A stretch of DNA of 64,000 nucleotides, taken from Providencia alcalifaciens (lineage in GTDB: Bacteria; Pseudomonadota; Gammaproteobacteria; Enterobacterales; Enterobacteriaceae). Below are positions 9,610 through 19,229 of the stretch, piece by piece; the stretch's first letter is position 1, and each line of letters starts with the position of its first letter. The DNA lies in assembly GCF_020271745.1 (NCBI RefSeq), contig NZ_CP084296.1, positions 744,001 through 808,000 of the forward strand, written 5' to 3'. Below the pieces are notes generated by a model. The model was not told where the DNA came from, ran no database searches, and saw only the letters and a program-made list of their open reading frames with translations. A program made the position numbers and the translations under genes.

Positions 9610-10719
9610 TTACTCTTGTGCAGTAGAGGTTCCATCTTTGTGCCATTCAAACACACCGAATTCGAAACCTTTCAGGTCACCATTTGGCTTCCAGCTTAAT
9701 TGCCCCATAACGGTATCCACTGGATTGGCTTTCAGATCTTTCGCCAGTACATCAGGTTCCGTGCTGCCTGTACGCTGCATCGCCGTGGTTAAGCCTTGGA
9801 TTGCTGCGTAAGTTGTCCATACAAATGGTCCTGTTGGATCTTCTTTTTTCTTTTTAATCGCATCGACGATGGATTGGTTAGCTGGAAGTTGGTCATAACG
9901 TTTCGGTAATGTCACCAACATACCTTCAGAGGCGTCGCCTGCAATATTTGACAGTGAGGAGTTACCCACACCTTCAGGTCCCATAAAGCGAATGTTCAGG
10001 CCTGATTGTTTCGCTTGGCGTAAAATTTGCCCCATTTCTGGATAGTAGCCACCGAAATAGACAAAATCGACGTTCTCTTTTTTCAGCTTAGCAACCAGTG
10101 CAGAGAAGTCTTTATCACCCGCAGTGACCCCTTCAAACATCACTTCCTTCACACCCGCTTTGTTCAAACTTTCACGTACTGAGCGAGCCAAACCTTCGCC
10201 GTATTGCTGCTTATCATGTACCACCGCAATACGCGTAGGTTTAATTTTTTCCATGATGTATTTTGCTGCGGTTGGACCTTGGTCAGAATCCAGCCCTGTT
10301 GTACGCATGATAAACTGATAGCCACGTGTGGTTAAATCCGCATTGGTCGCCGCAGGGGTGATCATCAGAACCCCTTCATCTTCATAAATATCGGAAGCTG
10401 GCTGAGTGGAGGAGGAGCAGAGGTGACCAATAACATGTTTGATGCCATCGTTAATCACTTTGTTGGCAACCGCAACCGCTTGTTTTGGGTCACAGGCATC
10501 ATCGTATTCAACGGCAACCAATGTATCACCGTTAATTCCACCCTTCGCATTAATATCCGCAATGGCTTGGCGAGCCCCCGTAAATTCCATATCACCATAC
10601 TGAGCAACAGGGCCTGACATAGCCCCAACGACGGCGATTTTAATCTCTTTCGCCCACCCTGCTGGGCTTAATGCCATTGCGATACAACCCGCTAATAATG
10701 CTTTATTAATATTCTTCAT
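9610..10719 (-). CDS. livK: Leucine/branched-chain amino acid periplasmic binding protein
   Basis: The start is set at ATG 10717-10719, giving 369 residues with a signal peptide (Lys-rich start, hydrophobic core, cleavage after 'AGWA'). The mature protein opens with '[20 protein letters not shown]' and has the conserved '[16 protein letters not shown]' and '[19 protein letters not shown]' blocks of the LivJ/LivK type I periplasmic fold. Details such as '[21 protein letters not shown]' and the position next to livH favour LivK (leucine-specific) over LivJ, but only one copy is present here and it could serve all three amino acids. It captures substrate for LivHMGF. Confidence 0.9.
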   Translation of the reverse strand: MKNINKALLAGCIAMALSPAGWAKEIKIAVVGAMSGPVAQYGDMEFTGARQAIADINAKGGINGDTLVAVEYDDACDPKQAVAVANKVINDGIKHVIGHLCSSSTQPASDIYEDEGVLMITPAATNADLTTRGYQFIMRTTGLDSDQGPTAAKYIMEKIKPTRIAVVHDKQQYGEGLARSVRESLNKAGVKEVMFEGVTAGDKDFSALVAKLKKENVDFVYFGGYYPEMGQILRQAKQSGLNIRFMGPEGVGNSSLSNIAGDASEGMLVTLPKRYDQLPANQSIVDAIKKKKEDPTGPFVWTTYAAIQGLTTAMQRTGSTEPDVLAKDLKANPVDTVMGQLSWKPNGDLKGFEFGVFEWHKDGTSTAQE

Positions 10720-11109
10720 TCGTGCGTCCCCGCCATCAATATTGTGTATGATTGTGAGTGTTTGTGATTGATTTATAATCAATTATTATAAGTGACAGGT
10801 TCAATGCCTGATATTTCAAAACATAGCCAATAAGGCTATATATTTCAGACCATTAAACAAGAGAATTATGCTAAATAGCAAATGAATGAGGCAGCCATTT
10901 ACATCAATTGCAGAATAAAAAGCTAATGATAAAACGTGTATTTTTTGTAAATGCTAGTGTTATATTCCGGTTAAATTTGGCTTAATCCGAGGGAAACTCG
11001 GAAAATTCATCAATACCAAATTTTTCTCTTTGAAATTAAAAAATCGGTTACAGATCACTCTGCTGTTAGAATAGCGTGCAACATGCACCATGAAATGGAT
11101 CAAAACAAC
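10720..11109. other. Divergent promoter region livK / panM
   Basis: A 390-bp AT-rich gap between divergent livK and panM. It must hold both promoters. In E. coli liv genes answer to Lrp, and AT-rich tracts here would suit that, but I cannot mark a specific site. No gene is seen. Confidence 0.5.
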
Positions 11110-11526
11110 ATGAGACTTACCATCATCCCTCTGGTCAATCCTACTGAGCAACAATACATCGACTTATCGAAGATCTGGCTAGACCAGAATCGAATACAAC
11201 TCGAACAAAGCATTGAGTCTGGTGTGCTTTTTTATGGGGCGTGTTTTAATGAGCGATTATTAGCTGCGGCTAAAGTAGTTATTAATCAACAACAAGGTAC
11301 GGTCCGTGATTTTAATGTCCGTGAAATCACACGCCGTCGTGGCGTTGGGTTATATCTTTTACAGGACATTTGCCGTCAACAACCTGAAATTCGCCATTGG
11401 ATCTTTGACTTGCAGGGCGTGGAACCGCAAAATAAAATCGCTTTGGAGAAATTTCTTATCGCTTGTGGTTTTCAACCCACGGAAGAAACCCATCATTGGC
11501 AGCTAAACATCGAGCCATTAGTATGA
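11110..11526 (+). CDS. panM: Aspartate 1-decarboxylase maturation factor PanM (PanZ)
   Basis: A small GNAT-fold protein. The core 'FNERLLAAAKVV' and 'VREITRRRGVGLYLL' (acetyl-CoA binding loop) match the PanM family. The start at 11110 aligns with the family N-terminus 'MRLTIIPL', giving 138 residues; upstream ATGs at 11083 and 11092 would add nine or six residues and cannot be excluded because no clear Shine-Dalgarno stands out. PanM binds pro-PanD and triggers its self-cleavage to active aspartate decarboxylase (beta-alanine for pantothenate/CoA), sensing CoA via acetyl-CoA. Its stop overlaps the next start (ATGA). Confidence 0.88.
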   Translation: MRLTIIPLVNPTEQQYIDLSKIWLDQNRIQLEQSIESGVLFYGACFNERLLAAAKVVINQQQGTVRDFNVREITRRRGVGLYLLQDICRQQPEIRHWIFDLQGVEPQNKIALEKFLIACGFQPTEETHHWQLNIEPLV

Positions 11527-11909
11527 AACTTAATAAAATTCATCACGTTGCTATTATTTGCTCCGATTTTTCTAAGAGTAAACATTTTTACTGCCAAATC
11601 CTTGGATTACAGCTTCTCTCAGAATATTACCGTCCAGAGAATGACTCATGGAAAGCAGATTTAGCTTTTGGAGAGCATTATCAGATTGAGCTGTTTAGTT
11701 TTGCAAATCCGCCCAAAAGACTCAGTTATCCGGAAGCCACTGGATTACGTCATTTAGCGTTTGAAGTCGATAATATTGAAGGATGGATTGCCTATTTGGC
11801 ACAAAATCAGGTGGTGTGTGAGGAGATAAGAATCGATCCGTACACTCAGAAGCGTTTTACCTTCTTTACAGATCCGGATGGGCTACCTTTAGAGCTCTAT
11901 TCTCGCTAA
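11523..11909 (+). CDS. gloA2: VOC-family glyoxalase-like metalloprotein (YaeR/GloA2 type)
   Basis: The start is taken at 11523, where ATGA overlaps the panM stop and the family N-terminus 'MKLNKIHHVAIICSDF' begins. The 128-residue protein has two beta-alpha-beta-beta-beta modules of the vicinal oxygen chelate fold, with His in 'HHVAII', His in 'GLRHLAFEV' and Glu in 'DGLPLELY' as likely metal ligands. YaeR-like proteins resemble glyoxalase I, but their substrate is not firmly known. Coupling to panM is unusual compared with E. coli, where yaeR lies elsewhere. Confidence 0.8.
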   Translation: MKLNKIHHVAIICSDFSKSKHFYCQILGLQLLSEYYRPENDSWKADLAFGEHYQIELFSFANPPKRLSYPEATGLRHLAFEVDNIEGWIAYLAQNQVVCEEIRIDPYTQKRFTFFTDPDGLPLELYSR

Positions 11910-11940
11910 CGAAAATTATCAAAAATAATTAGTAAGTCAG

Positions 11941-11990
11941 TTATCTGCATTTATATTCCGTGCTAATAAAGCGGAAATAAATGCAGATAA
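11941..11990. terminator. Long hairpin between the VOC gene and rpoH
   Basis: TTATCTGCATTTAT (11941-11954) pairs with ATAAATGCAGATAA (11977-11990), with inner TCCG/CGGA pairs. It lies between the convergent VOC gene and rpoH, so a bidirectional terminator is likely, although the T tracts are weak. Confidence 0.6.
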
Positions 11991-12009
11991 CGTTGATGAA
12001 CAAGAGAGA

Positions 12010-12885
12010 TTACATCTCGTCGTCTTCATCTTCCATAGCAAGACGCAGCTTTTTCATAGCGTTCTTTTCAAGCTGACGAACCCGCTCGGCAGAAACGCCG
12101 TATTTATCGGCCAGCTCTTGCAGCGTCGTTTTATTGTCATCATCCAACCAACGAGCGCGAATGATATCTTGGCTGCGCTCATCTAATGAGGCTAACGCAT
12201 CGGCTAAACGGTCCGTTGCGTGACTTTCCCAGTTATCATCTTCAATGGTATTGGCAAAATCAGAAGACTTATCTTGGAGAAAAAGCACAGGTGCAACTGG
12301 ACCACCGAAATCACCGCTATCATCGTCGTCAGACATATCAAATGCCATGTCTTGCGCCGCCATACGGGATTCCATTTCCAGCACATCTTTGGTGCTCACC
12401 CCTAACTCTTGTGCAACCATATCCACCTCTTCTTGGTTAAACCAACCAAGGCGTTTTTTATTCTTTCTTAAATTAAAGAATAATTTACGCTGGGATTTTG
12501 TTGTTGCGACTTTGACGATACGCCAGTTACGTAAAACGTATTCATGAATTTCTGCTTTGATCCAATGCACTGCGAAAGACACCAGACGCACACCCACTTC
12601 AGGATTAAAGCGACGCACAGCCTTCATCAGGCCGATGTTGCCTTCCTGAATTAAGTCAGCTTGTGGTAAACCATAGCCTGCATAGCTACGCGCAATGTGA
12701 ATAACAAAGCGCAAATGGGATAAAATCAGTTGCTTAGCAGCTTCGAGGTCACCATCGTAATGCAGCCTTTCTGCCAGTTCCTTTTCTTCCTCTGCGGTCA
12801 GCATTGGGTAAGCATTGGCAGCTCGCATATAAGCTTCAATACTTCCTTGTGGAACAAGCGCTAATGATTGCATATCTTTGGTCAT
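12010..12885 (-). CDS. rpoH: RNA polymerase heat-shock sigma factor sigma-32
   Basis: A 291-residue sigma-70 family protein, close to E. coli (284). Region 2 includes '[29 protein letters not shown]' blocks and the RpoH box '[16 protein letters not shown]' near residue 132. Region 4 ends with the helix-turn-helix '[20 protein letters not shown]'. It directs polymerase to heat-shock promoters such as the one seen upstream of groES in this window. The start and N-terminus match E. coli closely, and the gene sits beside ftsX as in E. coli. Translation is expected to be temperature-controlled through mRNA structure; I did not fold it. Confidence 0.97.
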   Translation of the reverse strand: MTKDMQSLALVPQGSIEAYMRAANAYPMLTAEEEKELAERLHYDGDLEAAKQLILSHLRFVIHIARSYAGYGLPQADLIQEGNIGLMKAVRRFNPEVGVRLVSFAVHWIKAEIHEYVLRNWRIVKVATTKSQRKLFFNLRKNKKRLGWFNQEEVDMVAQELGVSTKDVLEMESRMAAQDMAFDMSDDDDSGDFGGPVAPVLFLQDKSSDFANTIEDDNWESHATDRLADALASLDERSQDIIRARWLDDDNKTTLQELADKYGVSAERVRQLEKNAMKKLRLAMEDEDDEM

Positions 12886-13086
12886 TAAGATCCTCTATGA
12901 ATTGTACTGAAATGGGAGAGATTCGATACAGACAAACCGTAGTCTATCAGCTTAGCCGCGTTAAATAAATTATATACAAGAATAGTTAATCGCAGGTCAA
13001 TATCTGACACATAATTAGAAAAGAAGTTCGCATAAATTCATTTTTCCATCGGTGCCAATAAGTTAGCACCGATAAGATCAATTACA

Positions 13087-14064
13087 TTATTCTGGTCTGA
13101 AATGGCGTAAATGTTGTAATGTTGCCAGCCATGCCGCTACCCAGCCCACAATTGCAGACATAAGAATGATCAACAGAGCCTCTTCCCACAATAACCCTTC
13201 AATGTGGAATTGCGTACCAAATACGCTTGCGACTTGCGCCACTAAATCAGACAACTGCCACACAAGTAAGAATGTCATAATGAGGGCGATCACCGCACCC
13301 AGGGCGCCTAACACAACCCCACCATTTAAGAACGGACGCATGATAAAGCCATCAGTGGCCCCAATCAGTTTCATCACATTGATGGTATCGCGACGAGCAA
13401 AGATATTTAACCGCACACTATTACCAATCACTAAGAACAATGAAACAATCATCAAAATGCCAATCACCGATGCCACTTGTCCTACCAACCGTGTTAATGC
13501 GGCTAGGCGAGAGAACCAGCTATCATCCATTCGTACTTCTTCTATGCCGTTAACTTGGCTGACACGGTCGCGCAGTGTTGCTAAGGCATTCGAACCTTCA
13601 AAATCCAGTTTCGGGGTAATAATTGCCACCGCTGGTAGTGGATTCTCTTCTAGCATATCTAATGCAGTACTAAAGCCAGACCAGCTACGAAATTCAGATA
13701 TCGCTTGGTCGCGAGATAAGTAATTCACATGGGCGACACCGTCAAGGGCTTCAAGTTGAGTCACCACATTTTGTCCCCCTTGCTCATCGAGAGACTTATC
13801 CAGATAAACTGTCAGCTGAGGCGTCGGGTACCATTGTTCAGCCGCTTGGGAAACGTTCTTCCAAACGATATAACACAAACTTGGCAGCGCTAATGAAATC
13901 GCTATGACCATCACAGTTAAAAAGGTTGCCAACGGTTGACGTAGCATGTCAGCCAGTGCATTTAACCAAGAGTAGCGCCACTGCTCACGCCAACCACCTT
14001 TGAGTGCTTTGCTTTTTGATTGCATGGCACGTTCTGGCTTCGCTTTGCGGACATTCTTAGCCAT
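13087..14064 (-). CDS. ftsX: Cell division ABC-transporter-like protein FtsX
   Basis: I choose ATG 14062-14064 because GGAGG lies 5 bases upstream, giving 325 residues; an in-frame ATG 12 bp earlier has no such site. The protein has a basic cytoplasmic N-tail, a first membrane helix at about residues 40-65, a large periplasmic loop, and three more helices, the FtsX topology. With FtsE it couples septal peptidoglycan hydrolysis (through EnvC/AmiA-B) to constriction. Its start overlaps the 3' end of ftsE, so the two are co-translated. Confidence 0.95.
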   Translation of the reverse strand: MAKNVRKAKPERAMQSKSKALKGGWREQWRYSWLNALADMLRQPLATFLTVMVIAISLALPSLCYIVWKNVSQAAEQWYPTPQLTVYLDKSLDEQGGQNVVTQLEALDGVAHVNYLSRDQAISEFRSWSGFSTALDMLEENPLPAVAIITPKLDFEGSNALATLRDRVSQVNGIEEVRMDDSWFSRLAALTRLVGQVASVIGILMIVSLFLVIGNSVRLNIFARRDTINVMKLIGATDGFIMRPFLNGGVVLGALGAVIALIMTFLLVWQLSDLVAQVASVFGTQFHIEGLLWEEALLIILMSAIVGWVAAWLATLQHLRHFRPE

Positions 14065-14722
14065 GTTGACCTCCAAGCATCCGACCTTCGCTTAAGGTCA
14101 ATACACGCAAATTACGGCGTTCAATCAACGCAATATCGTGGGTTGCCATTAATACCGTCACACCCACACGGTTAAACTCTTCAAATAAACGCATAATGCC
14201 TTCAGATAACTCGTTATCAAGGTTACCTGTCGGCTCATCCGCGAGAAGCATCGTTGGCTTATTCACCACTGCACGTGCAATGCCTACTCGCTGCTGTTCA
14301 CCACCAGACAGTTGGATTGGGAAGTTTTTCGCTTTATCCAACAAACCGACTTTATCCAATGCAGCGCTCACGCGTCGGCGAATATCTTCGCTACTTGCAC
14401 CAGAAATAATCAGCGGCATCGCCACGTTATCATAGACTGTGCGATCAAATAACAGATGGTGATCTTGGAAAATCATGCCGATCTGTCTGCGCAGAAAAGG
14501 GATCTCTCTGTCTTTGAGTCGGCTGATATCGTGACCATTAAACAGAATATGACCTGCACTTGGGCGCTCAATACCACAAATCAGTTTAAGCAATGTACTT
14601 TTACCTGCGCCTGAGTGACCCGTTAAAAATGCCATTTCCCCAGGGCGTAGATGGAAATCTACCCCTTGGAGTGCTTGGCGGCCACCGCGATAAGCTTTAC
14701 TCACATGTTCAAAGCGAATCAT
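14057..14722 (-). CDS. ftsE: Cell division ATP-binding protein FtsE
   Basis: A 221-residue ABC ATPase with 'GHSGAGKST' (Walker A, about residue 36), 'LSGGEQQR' (signature) and '[11 protein letters not shown]' (Walker B). FtsE binds FtsX and FtsZ at the septum on the cytoplasmic side. It lies in ftsY-ftsE-ftsX order, 6 bp after ftsY, as in E. coli. Confidence 0.96.
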   Translation of the reverse strand: MIRFEHVSKAYRGGRQALQGVDFHLRPGEMAFLTGHSGAGKSTLLKLICGIERPSAGHILFNGHDISRLKDREIPFLRRQIGMIFQDHHLLFDRTVYDNVAMPLIISGASSEDIRRRVSAALDKVGLLDKAKNFPIQLSGGEQQRVGIARAVVNKPTMLLADEPTGNLDNELSEGIMRLFEEFNRVGVTVLMATHDIALIERRNLRVLTLSEGRMLGGQHG

Positions 14723-14728
14723 CGAAAA

Positions 14729-16801
14729 TTATTCCTCTCGGGCAAATAGAGCCTCGATAAAGTCATCGGCTTTAAATGGGCGTAAATCTTCAATACCTTC
14801 ACCAATCCCGATATAACGGATTGGAATACCGAACTGATCGGCGATTGAGAAGATTACGCCACCTTTTGCTGTACCATCGAGTTTTGTCAGTGTAATACCG
14901 GTTAAACCTACGGCGTCATTGAAAATTTTAGCCTGACTAACCGCATTTTGTCCCGTGCTCGCATCGAGGGTCAGCATAATTTCATGAGGGGCTGACTCAT
15001 CAAGTTTCTTCATCACACGGACGATTTTTTTCAATTCTTCCATTAAGTGCGCTTTATTTTGTAAGCGCCCTGCGGTATCTGCTATCAAAACATCCACGCC
15101 TTTTGCTTGAGCAGATTGAATCGCATCAAAAATTACGGAAGCAGGATCCGCGCCAGTATGCTGAGCGACAACTGAAATATTGTTACGATCGCCCCACACT
15201 TGCAGTTGTTCAACCGCCGCGGCACGGAATGTATCACCCGCCGCCAACATGACGGACTTACCTTCTGATTGATACTGACGCGCTAATTTACCAATCGTTG
15301 TTGTTTTACCCACACCGTTAACACCAACCATCAGAATAACATAAGGTTTTTTACCTTCGATCTCTAATGGTTTATCTACAGTGGCTAAGATATCAGACAT
15401 TTCTTCACGCAGCTTGCCGTACAACGCTTCGGCATCTTTTAGTTCTTTACGGGAAGCGTGCTGCGTTAAGTTATCAATGATTTTACGGGTAGTTTCAACA
15501 CCGACATCCGCAATTAATAATTGCTCTTCTAGCTCTTCAAAAAGGTCGTCATCGATTTTTTTGCCCTTGAATAGACCAAGGAAACCAGAACCTAAATTTT
15601 GACGAGTTTTTAATAACCCTTTCTTTAAACGGCTAAAAAAACCTTCTTTTTTCGGTTTTTCCTGCTCAACTGGCTGAGCTTTAGCTGCTTCTTCCTCTGC
15701 TAAACGTGCCGCCTCGGCCTCTTCTTCTGCTATACGAGCAGCTTCTTCTTCCGCTAAGCGAGCTGCTTCTTCTTCCGCTAAGCGAGCTGCTTCCGCCTCT
15801 TGGCGTTCGCGTTCGGCTTTTTCTTCCGCTTCTTTGATAGCCGCGAGTTCAGCTTGGCGCTGGCGCTCTGCTTCTTCTTCCGCTAAGCGAGCTGCTTCCG
15901 CCTCTTGGCGTTCACGTTCGGCTTTTGCTTCCGCTTCTTTGATAGCCGCGAGTTCAGCTTGGCGCTGGCGCTCTGCTTCTTCTTCCGCTAAGCGAGCTGC
16001 TTCCGCCTCTTGGCGCTCGCGTTCGGCTTTTGCTTCCGCTTCTTTGATAGCGGCGAGTTCCGCTTGGCGTTGACGCTCTGCTTCTTCTTCCGCTAAACGA
16101 GCCGCTTCCGCCTCTTGGCGTTCGCGTTCGGCTTTTGCTTCCGCTTCTTTGATAGCAGCGAGTTCCGCTTGACGTTGGCGCTCCGCTTCTTCTTCCGCTA
16201 AACGAGCCGCTTCCGCCTCTTGACGCTCGCGTTCAGCTTGCTCTTGCGCTAAACGAGCGGCTTCCGCTGCTTGGTATTCACGTTCCGCTTTTTCTTCTGC
16301 GGCTTTGATAACGGCTAACTCAGCTTGATGCTGGCGCTCAGCTTCTTCTTCGGCAGCTTTAATCGCAGCTTGCTCAATTTGGCGTTGGCGTTCCGCGGCT
16401 TCTTCAGCTTGGCGTACAGCCTGCGCTTCTAATGCTTCTCTCGCCGCTTTTTCTTCTGCTATACGATTTTCTTCTGCCGCTTGGCGCTCTTGCTCTGCGT
16501 TTTCTGCCGCAATGCGCATCGCCTCTAATTGCGCTTTATGCTGGCGTTCAGCTTCTTCAGCGGCAGCCGTAATCGCATCTTGTTCAGCTTGATATTGGCG
16601 CTCAGCTTCATCTTCTGCCGCTTTAATTGCATCAAGCTCTGCCTGATGTTGACGCTCAGCTTCTGCTGTGGCGGCATCGCGTTGCTCAGTATCATGAACA
16701 ACATCATTTTTCAGTTCGCCATCCGGTTGCTGGGTTTCTTCTTCATTCTTACGACCAAATCCCAACCATGAGAAAAAGCCTTTTTTCTTATCTTTAGCCA
16801 T
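14729..16801 (-). CDS. ftsY: Signal recognition particle receptor FtsY with expanded acidic repeat domain
   Basis: A 690-residue SRP-receptor GTPase, versus about 497 in E. coli. It starts with 'KKKGFFSWLGFGRK', a basic amphipathic membrane-targeting sequence. Residues about 20-385 form a long Glu/Ala/Arg-rich A domain, strongly predicted coiled coil or single helix, that includes four near-identical 35-residue units. A second 'KKEGFFSRLKKGLL' amphipathic helix then precedes the NG domain with 'GVNGVGKTTTIGKLA' (G1), 'DTAGRLQ' (G3) and 'TKLDGTAKGG' (G4). It docks ribosome-SRP complexes at SecYEG. The NG domain is complete, so the expansion does not break the gene. It heads the ftsYEX operon. 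Confidence 0.97.
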   Translation of the reverse strand: MAKDKKKGFFSWLGFGRKNEEETQQPDGELKNDVVHDTEQRDAATAEAERQHQAELDAIKAAEDEAERQYQAEQDAITAAAEEAERQHKAQLEAMRIAAENAEQERQAAEENRIAEEKAAREALEAQAVRQAEEAAERQRQIEQAAIKAAEEEAERQHQAELAVIKAAEEKAEREYQAAEAARLAQEQAERERQEAEAARLAEEEAERQRQAELAAIKEAEAKAERERQEAEAARLAEEEAERQRQAELAAIKEAEAKAERERQEAEAARLAEEEAERQRQAELAAIKEAEAKAERERQEAEAARLAEEEAERQRQAELAAIKEAEEKAERERQEAEAARLAEEEAARLAEEEAARIAEEEAEAARLAEEEAAKAQPVEQEKPKKEGFFSRLKKGLLKTRQNLGSGFLGLFKGKKIDDDLFEELEEQLLIADVGVETTRKIIDNLTQHASRKELKDAEALYGKLREEMSDILATVDKPLEIEGKKPYVILMVGVNGVGKTTTIGKLARQYQSEGKSVMLAAGDTFRAAAVEQLQVWGDRNNISVVAQHTGADPASVIFDAIQSAQAKGVDVLIADTAGRLQNKAHLMEELKKIVRVMKKLDESAPHEIMLTLDASTGQNAVSQAKIFNDAVGLTGITLTKLDGTAKGGVIFSIADQFGIPIRYIGIGEGIEDLRPFKADDFIEALFAREE
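15771..16205. repeat. 105-bp in-frame tandem repeats within ftsY
   Basis: The anchor CGCTAAGCGA/CGCTAAACGA recurs at about 15776, 15881, 15986, 16091 and 16196, exactly 105 bp apart. Each unit encodes 35 residues of the form EAEAARLAEEEAERQRQAEL followed by AAIKEAEAKAERERQ. The copies differ by a few synonymous bases, so the array is older than a very recent slippage event but still able to recombine. Confidence 0.95.
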
Positions 16802-17018
16802 CAGCCACTACACTCCTCGCGGTAAAAACATGGCGTTTTAAAATTAAATCGCAATAAAATTACATGCAGTCTATCATTTCATCGCGCAGCAACACATATC
16901 TGAAAGAAAAATCCTGACAATTTATTCTTATTTTTCTGTTAAAACCGTGAAACTGAAGCGCTACAATAGTCCCCAATAATTTATACATTCCTCAATGAAC
17001 TAAGCAACTATACATATT

Positions 17019-17636
17019 ATGGCAAAAAAACCACAAACAGCCTCCTTGGGGCAAATTCGTGTCATTGGTGGTAAGTGGCGTGGGCGAAAACTGCCTGTAC
17101 GCGATAGTGAGGGCTTACGTCCCACCACTGATCGCATCAAAGAAACGCTCTTTAACTGGTTAATGCCAGTGATCCGTGATGCTCGCTGTCTTGATTGCTT
17201 CGCAGGTAGTGGCGCTTTAGGTTTTGAAGCCTTATCTCGCTTTGCCGAGCACGTCACGTTTATTGAACTTGATAAACAAAACGCCAAGCTTCTTAGCGAG
17301 AACAAAATTCGCTTAGCAGCAGATAATGCAACCGTTATTAATAACAGCAGCCTCACCGTTCTTAGCCAAGTGGGAACGCCTTGTGATGTGGTGTTTATCG
17401 ACCCACCTTTTCGTAAAGGGCTACTTGGAGAAACCATCACGCTGTTAGAAAAAAATCAGTGGTTAGCTGATGAAAGTTGGATTTATGTAGAGTCAGAAGC
17501 GGAGTTACCACTTACTGATATTCCCGCAAACTGGCAGCTACACCGTGAAAAGGTAGCAGGTCAAGTTGCGTATCGTCTGTTTATTCGTCAATCTGTTCAT
17601 TCATCAAGTATGCAGGGAGAAAAAGATGCTGATTAA
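17019..17636 (+). CDS. rsmD: 16S rRNA (guanine966-N2)-methyltransferase RsmD
   Basis: A 205-residue Rossmann-fold methyltransferase. 'CLDCFAGSGALGFEALSR' near residue 60 is the SAM-binding motif, and 'DVVFIDPPF' near residue 128 carries the DPPF catalytic motif of N2-guanine/N6-adenine enzymes. It methylates G966 of 16S rRNA in the 30S subunit. It is divergent from ftsY, as in E. coli, and overlaps the next gene by 11 bp. The C-terminus runs a few residues past the usual end. Confidence 0.95.
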   Translation: MAKKPQTASLGQIRVIGGKWRGRKLPVRDSEGLRPTTDRIKETLFNWLMPVIRDARCLDCFAGSGALGFEALSRFAEHVTFIELDKQNAKLLSENKIRLAADNATVINNSSLTVLSQVGTPCDVVFIDPPFRKGLLGETITLLEKNQWLADESWIYVESEAELPLTDIPANWQLHREKVAGQVAYRLFIRQSVHSSSMQGEKDAD

Positions 17637-17910
17637 TATCGGACGTCTGCTTATGATTTGTGTTTGGGGCTTTATGATCTTTAATATTGTGCATCCATTC
17701 CCTAAACCATTGAAATACTTCATGGATGTCGCAATGGTATTTATGATTTTCATGCATGCATTGCAGACTATCTTCCTAAAAGCCAGCTTACCTAAAGATC
17801 AAAAGCTAACAGGGCTCCAGCAGACAAAAATTTTCTTTTTTGGTGTATTTGAAATGCTCGCCATGCATAAAAAAACAAAAGCGGCTATTGAAGCCGCTAA
17901 AAAGAAATAA
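17626..17910 (+). CDS. yhhL: DUF1145 small membrane protein YhhL
   Basis: The start at 17626 has GGGAGA about 6 bases upstream and lies inside the rsmD 3' end. The 94-residue product has two or three hydrophobic helices and a Lys-rich tail, and matches the DUF1145 family (E. coli YhhL) that always follows rsmD. The function is unknown. Coupling to rsmD is suggested by the overlap. Confidence 0.85.
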   Translation: MLINIGRLLMICVWGFMIFNIVHPFPKPLKYFMDVAMVFMIFMHALQTIFLKASLPKDQKLTGLQQTKIFFFGVFEMLAMHKKTKAAIEAAKKK

Positions 17911-17914
17911 CCGT

Positions 17915-18268
17915 TTATTCAGAAGGTTCGAAGCGAATAAATCGCGTACCTTGTAGAGTTAGCTTACCTTTAGCCCCCAACTCAACACCTTGGTACTGCT
18001 CTTCGCTGACGATCACCTTAATCGTTTCTCCTGAAGCTTGAGTCTGGAAATAAATTTCATAGCGAAAAGTTTCAGGGGATACCACATCGCGCTCCCGGGA
18101 ACGCATATTTGGATAAGGGTAATCCTTTTTCTCTTTAACGAGCACTAACTGACTGACAGGCAATGAATTATCATTAATTTCATTCTGTTTCTTTTGGTCA
18201 AAAAAACGCTTTGTGGCTAACACGGCGATAATCGCGAGAACAATAATTAAGAGAATTGGCTTATTCAT
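17915..18268 (-). CDS. yhhM: DUF2500 protein YhhM
   Basis: A 117-residue protein with one N-terminal membrane anchor (about residues 4-22) and a soluble domain containing 'YPYPNMRSRERDVVSPETFR' and 'RFEPSE' at the end, as in the DUF2500 family. E. coli yhhM has the same position between yhhL and yhhN. It is convergent with yhhL with almost no gap. The function is unknown. Confidence 0.85.
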   Translation of the reverse strand: MNKPILLIIVLAIIAVLATKRFFDQKKQNEINDNSLPVSQLVLVKEKKDYPYPNMRSRERDVVSPETFRYEIYFQTQASGETIKVIVSEEQYQGVELGAKGKLTLQGTRFIRFEPSE

Positions 18269-18451
18269 AATTTATATATTTAGCTTAGAATTATCATAAG
18301 TATATACCCTCTATCGCTCAAATTGCAGATAAACGCCATACTATTTCAATAAGACGCGGTATAGTTTCAATAAAACTTGGTATAGTTTATTTATCCATCT
18401 TAAATCGCTATCAGTGATTTTTCTTTTCCAGAAGCTTTTAAGGATATGTGT

Positions 18452-19081
18452 ATGATTAGTTGGCCATTCCTCGCTGTTTTATTTTCTGGCTGGCTGTATG
18501 TTGATGCAGCCTATCGTGGTCCTGAGTGGCAACGTTGGTTATTCCTCCCTATCACTTTGCTTCTTCTATTATTCTGGGGATGGAGTTCTGACGACTTAAA
18601 TGTGCAAACCTACCTAATTTTAGGCGGTTTAGTGCTTTCCTTAGTTGCCGACCTCTCTAGAATATTTTCTAGTGAGCACTTGCTTACCTCTTTAGGACTT
18701 ATGTTCTTAAGTTATTTGGTTTACACCATTAGCTTTGGAATGCAATTCAACTTTGGCCTGTATCTACCTTGGCTTATCGCCCCAATCGCTATCGCAGCCA
18801 TCACCTTTGTGCTAATTTGGGGAAAACTGGAAAGCCAGCAACCTGTTGTTTTCGCTTCTATTATTATGAGCATGATTATGATGTGGGTAGCTGGAGACCA
18901 ATACTTTGGGCTAGGTCGAGAGTTTAACTTCTCGATTATGGTGGGCGCTTCTCTGCTATTTTTATCTCACTGTATCTGGTTAATTGCCCATTTCCGTTTC
19001 CCATTCAAAGCCTCTAAAGCCGTCGTGGCAGCATTCTACTTCCTCGGTCAGTTCTTTATTGTTCGCGCCATTTACTTGTAA
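18452..19081 (+). CDS. yhhN: TMEM86/YhhN-family lysoplasmalogenase-like membrane protein
   Basis: The start is placed at ATG 18452, 8 bases after AAGGA; an ATG two codons earlier is too close to it. The 209-residue product has about eight hydrophobic helices and matches E. coli YhhN in length and in 'VDAAYRGPEWQRW' near the N-terminus and 'FFIVRAIYL' at the end. Eukaryotic TMEM86B homologues hydrolyse lysoplasmalogens; the bacterial substrate is not established. A terminator follows. Confidence 0.88.
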   Translation: MISWPFLAVLFSGWLYVDAAYRGPEWQRWLFLPITLLLLLFWGWSSDDLNVQTYLILGGLVLSLVADLSRIFSSEHLLTSLGLMFLSYLVYTISFGMQFNFGLYLPWLIAPIAIAAITFVLIWGKLESQQPVVFASIIMSMIMMWVAGDQYFGLGREFNFSIMVGASLLFLSHCIWLIAHFRFPFKASKAVVAAFYFLGQFFIVRAIYL

Positions 19082-19088
19082 TTCCCCG

Positions 19089-19134
19089 CCAATTGATAAA
19101 ACGTGCTGTTTGAGAATTTTATCAATTGGCCTCC
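19089..19134 (+). terminator. yhhN terminator
   Basis: CCAATTGATAAAA (19089-19101) pairs with TTTTATCAATTGG (19117-19129), followed by CCTCCCCTTTTT. It separates yhhN from the zntA promoter. Confidence 0.75.
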
Positions 19135-19144
19135 CCTTTTTCGT

Positions 19145-19176
19145 TTGACTCTAGAGTCTACTCCAAAGTGTAGACT
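19145..19176 (+). promoter_or_regulatory. ZntR-type zntA promoter and operator
   Basis: TTGACT (19145-19150) and TAGACT (19171-19176) are separated by a 20-bp spacer that contains the dyad CTCTAGAGTCTACTCCAAAG. The long spacer with an internal dyad is the signature of MerR-family promoters, and the bases closely follow the E. coli zntA operator. ZntR with Zn(II), Cd(II) or Pb(II) would underwind this DNA to turn on zntA. No zntR gene lies in the window. Confidence 0.88.
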
Positions 19177-19229
19177 TAACCTTAATTAGAGAACATGGTT
19201 AAAAACGCATCTAGAAAAAGGGGGCGCTT

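Noticed and set aside
13166-13723. 185-codon plus-strand frame opposite ftsX
   Set aside because: A shadow of ftsX, which is a clear family member on the other strand.
15834-16073. Ser/Ala/Arg-rich open frame on the plus strand opposite ftsY
   Set aside because: It is the mirror of the ftsY repeat array; repeats kept in frame on one strand leave an open frame on the other. It has no ribosome site.
15771-16205. Regularly spaced repeats that could suggest a CRISPR array
   Set aside because: The 105-bp period is continuous coding sequence in ftsY with no distinct spacers and no cas genes.
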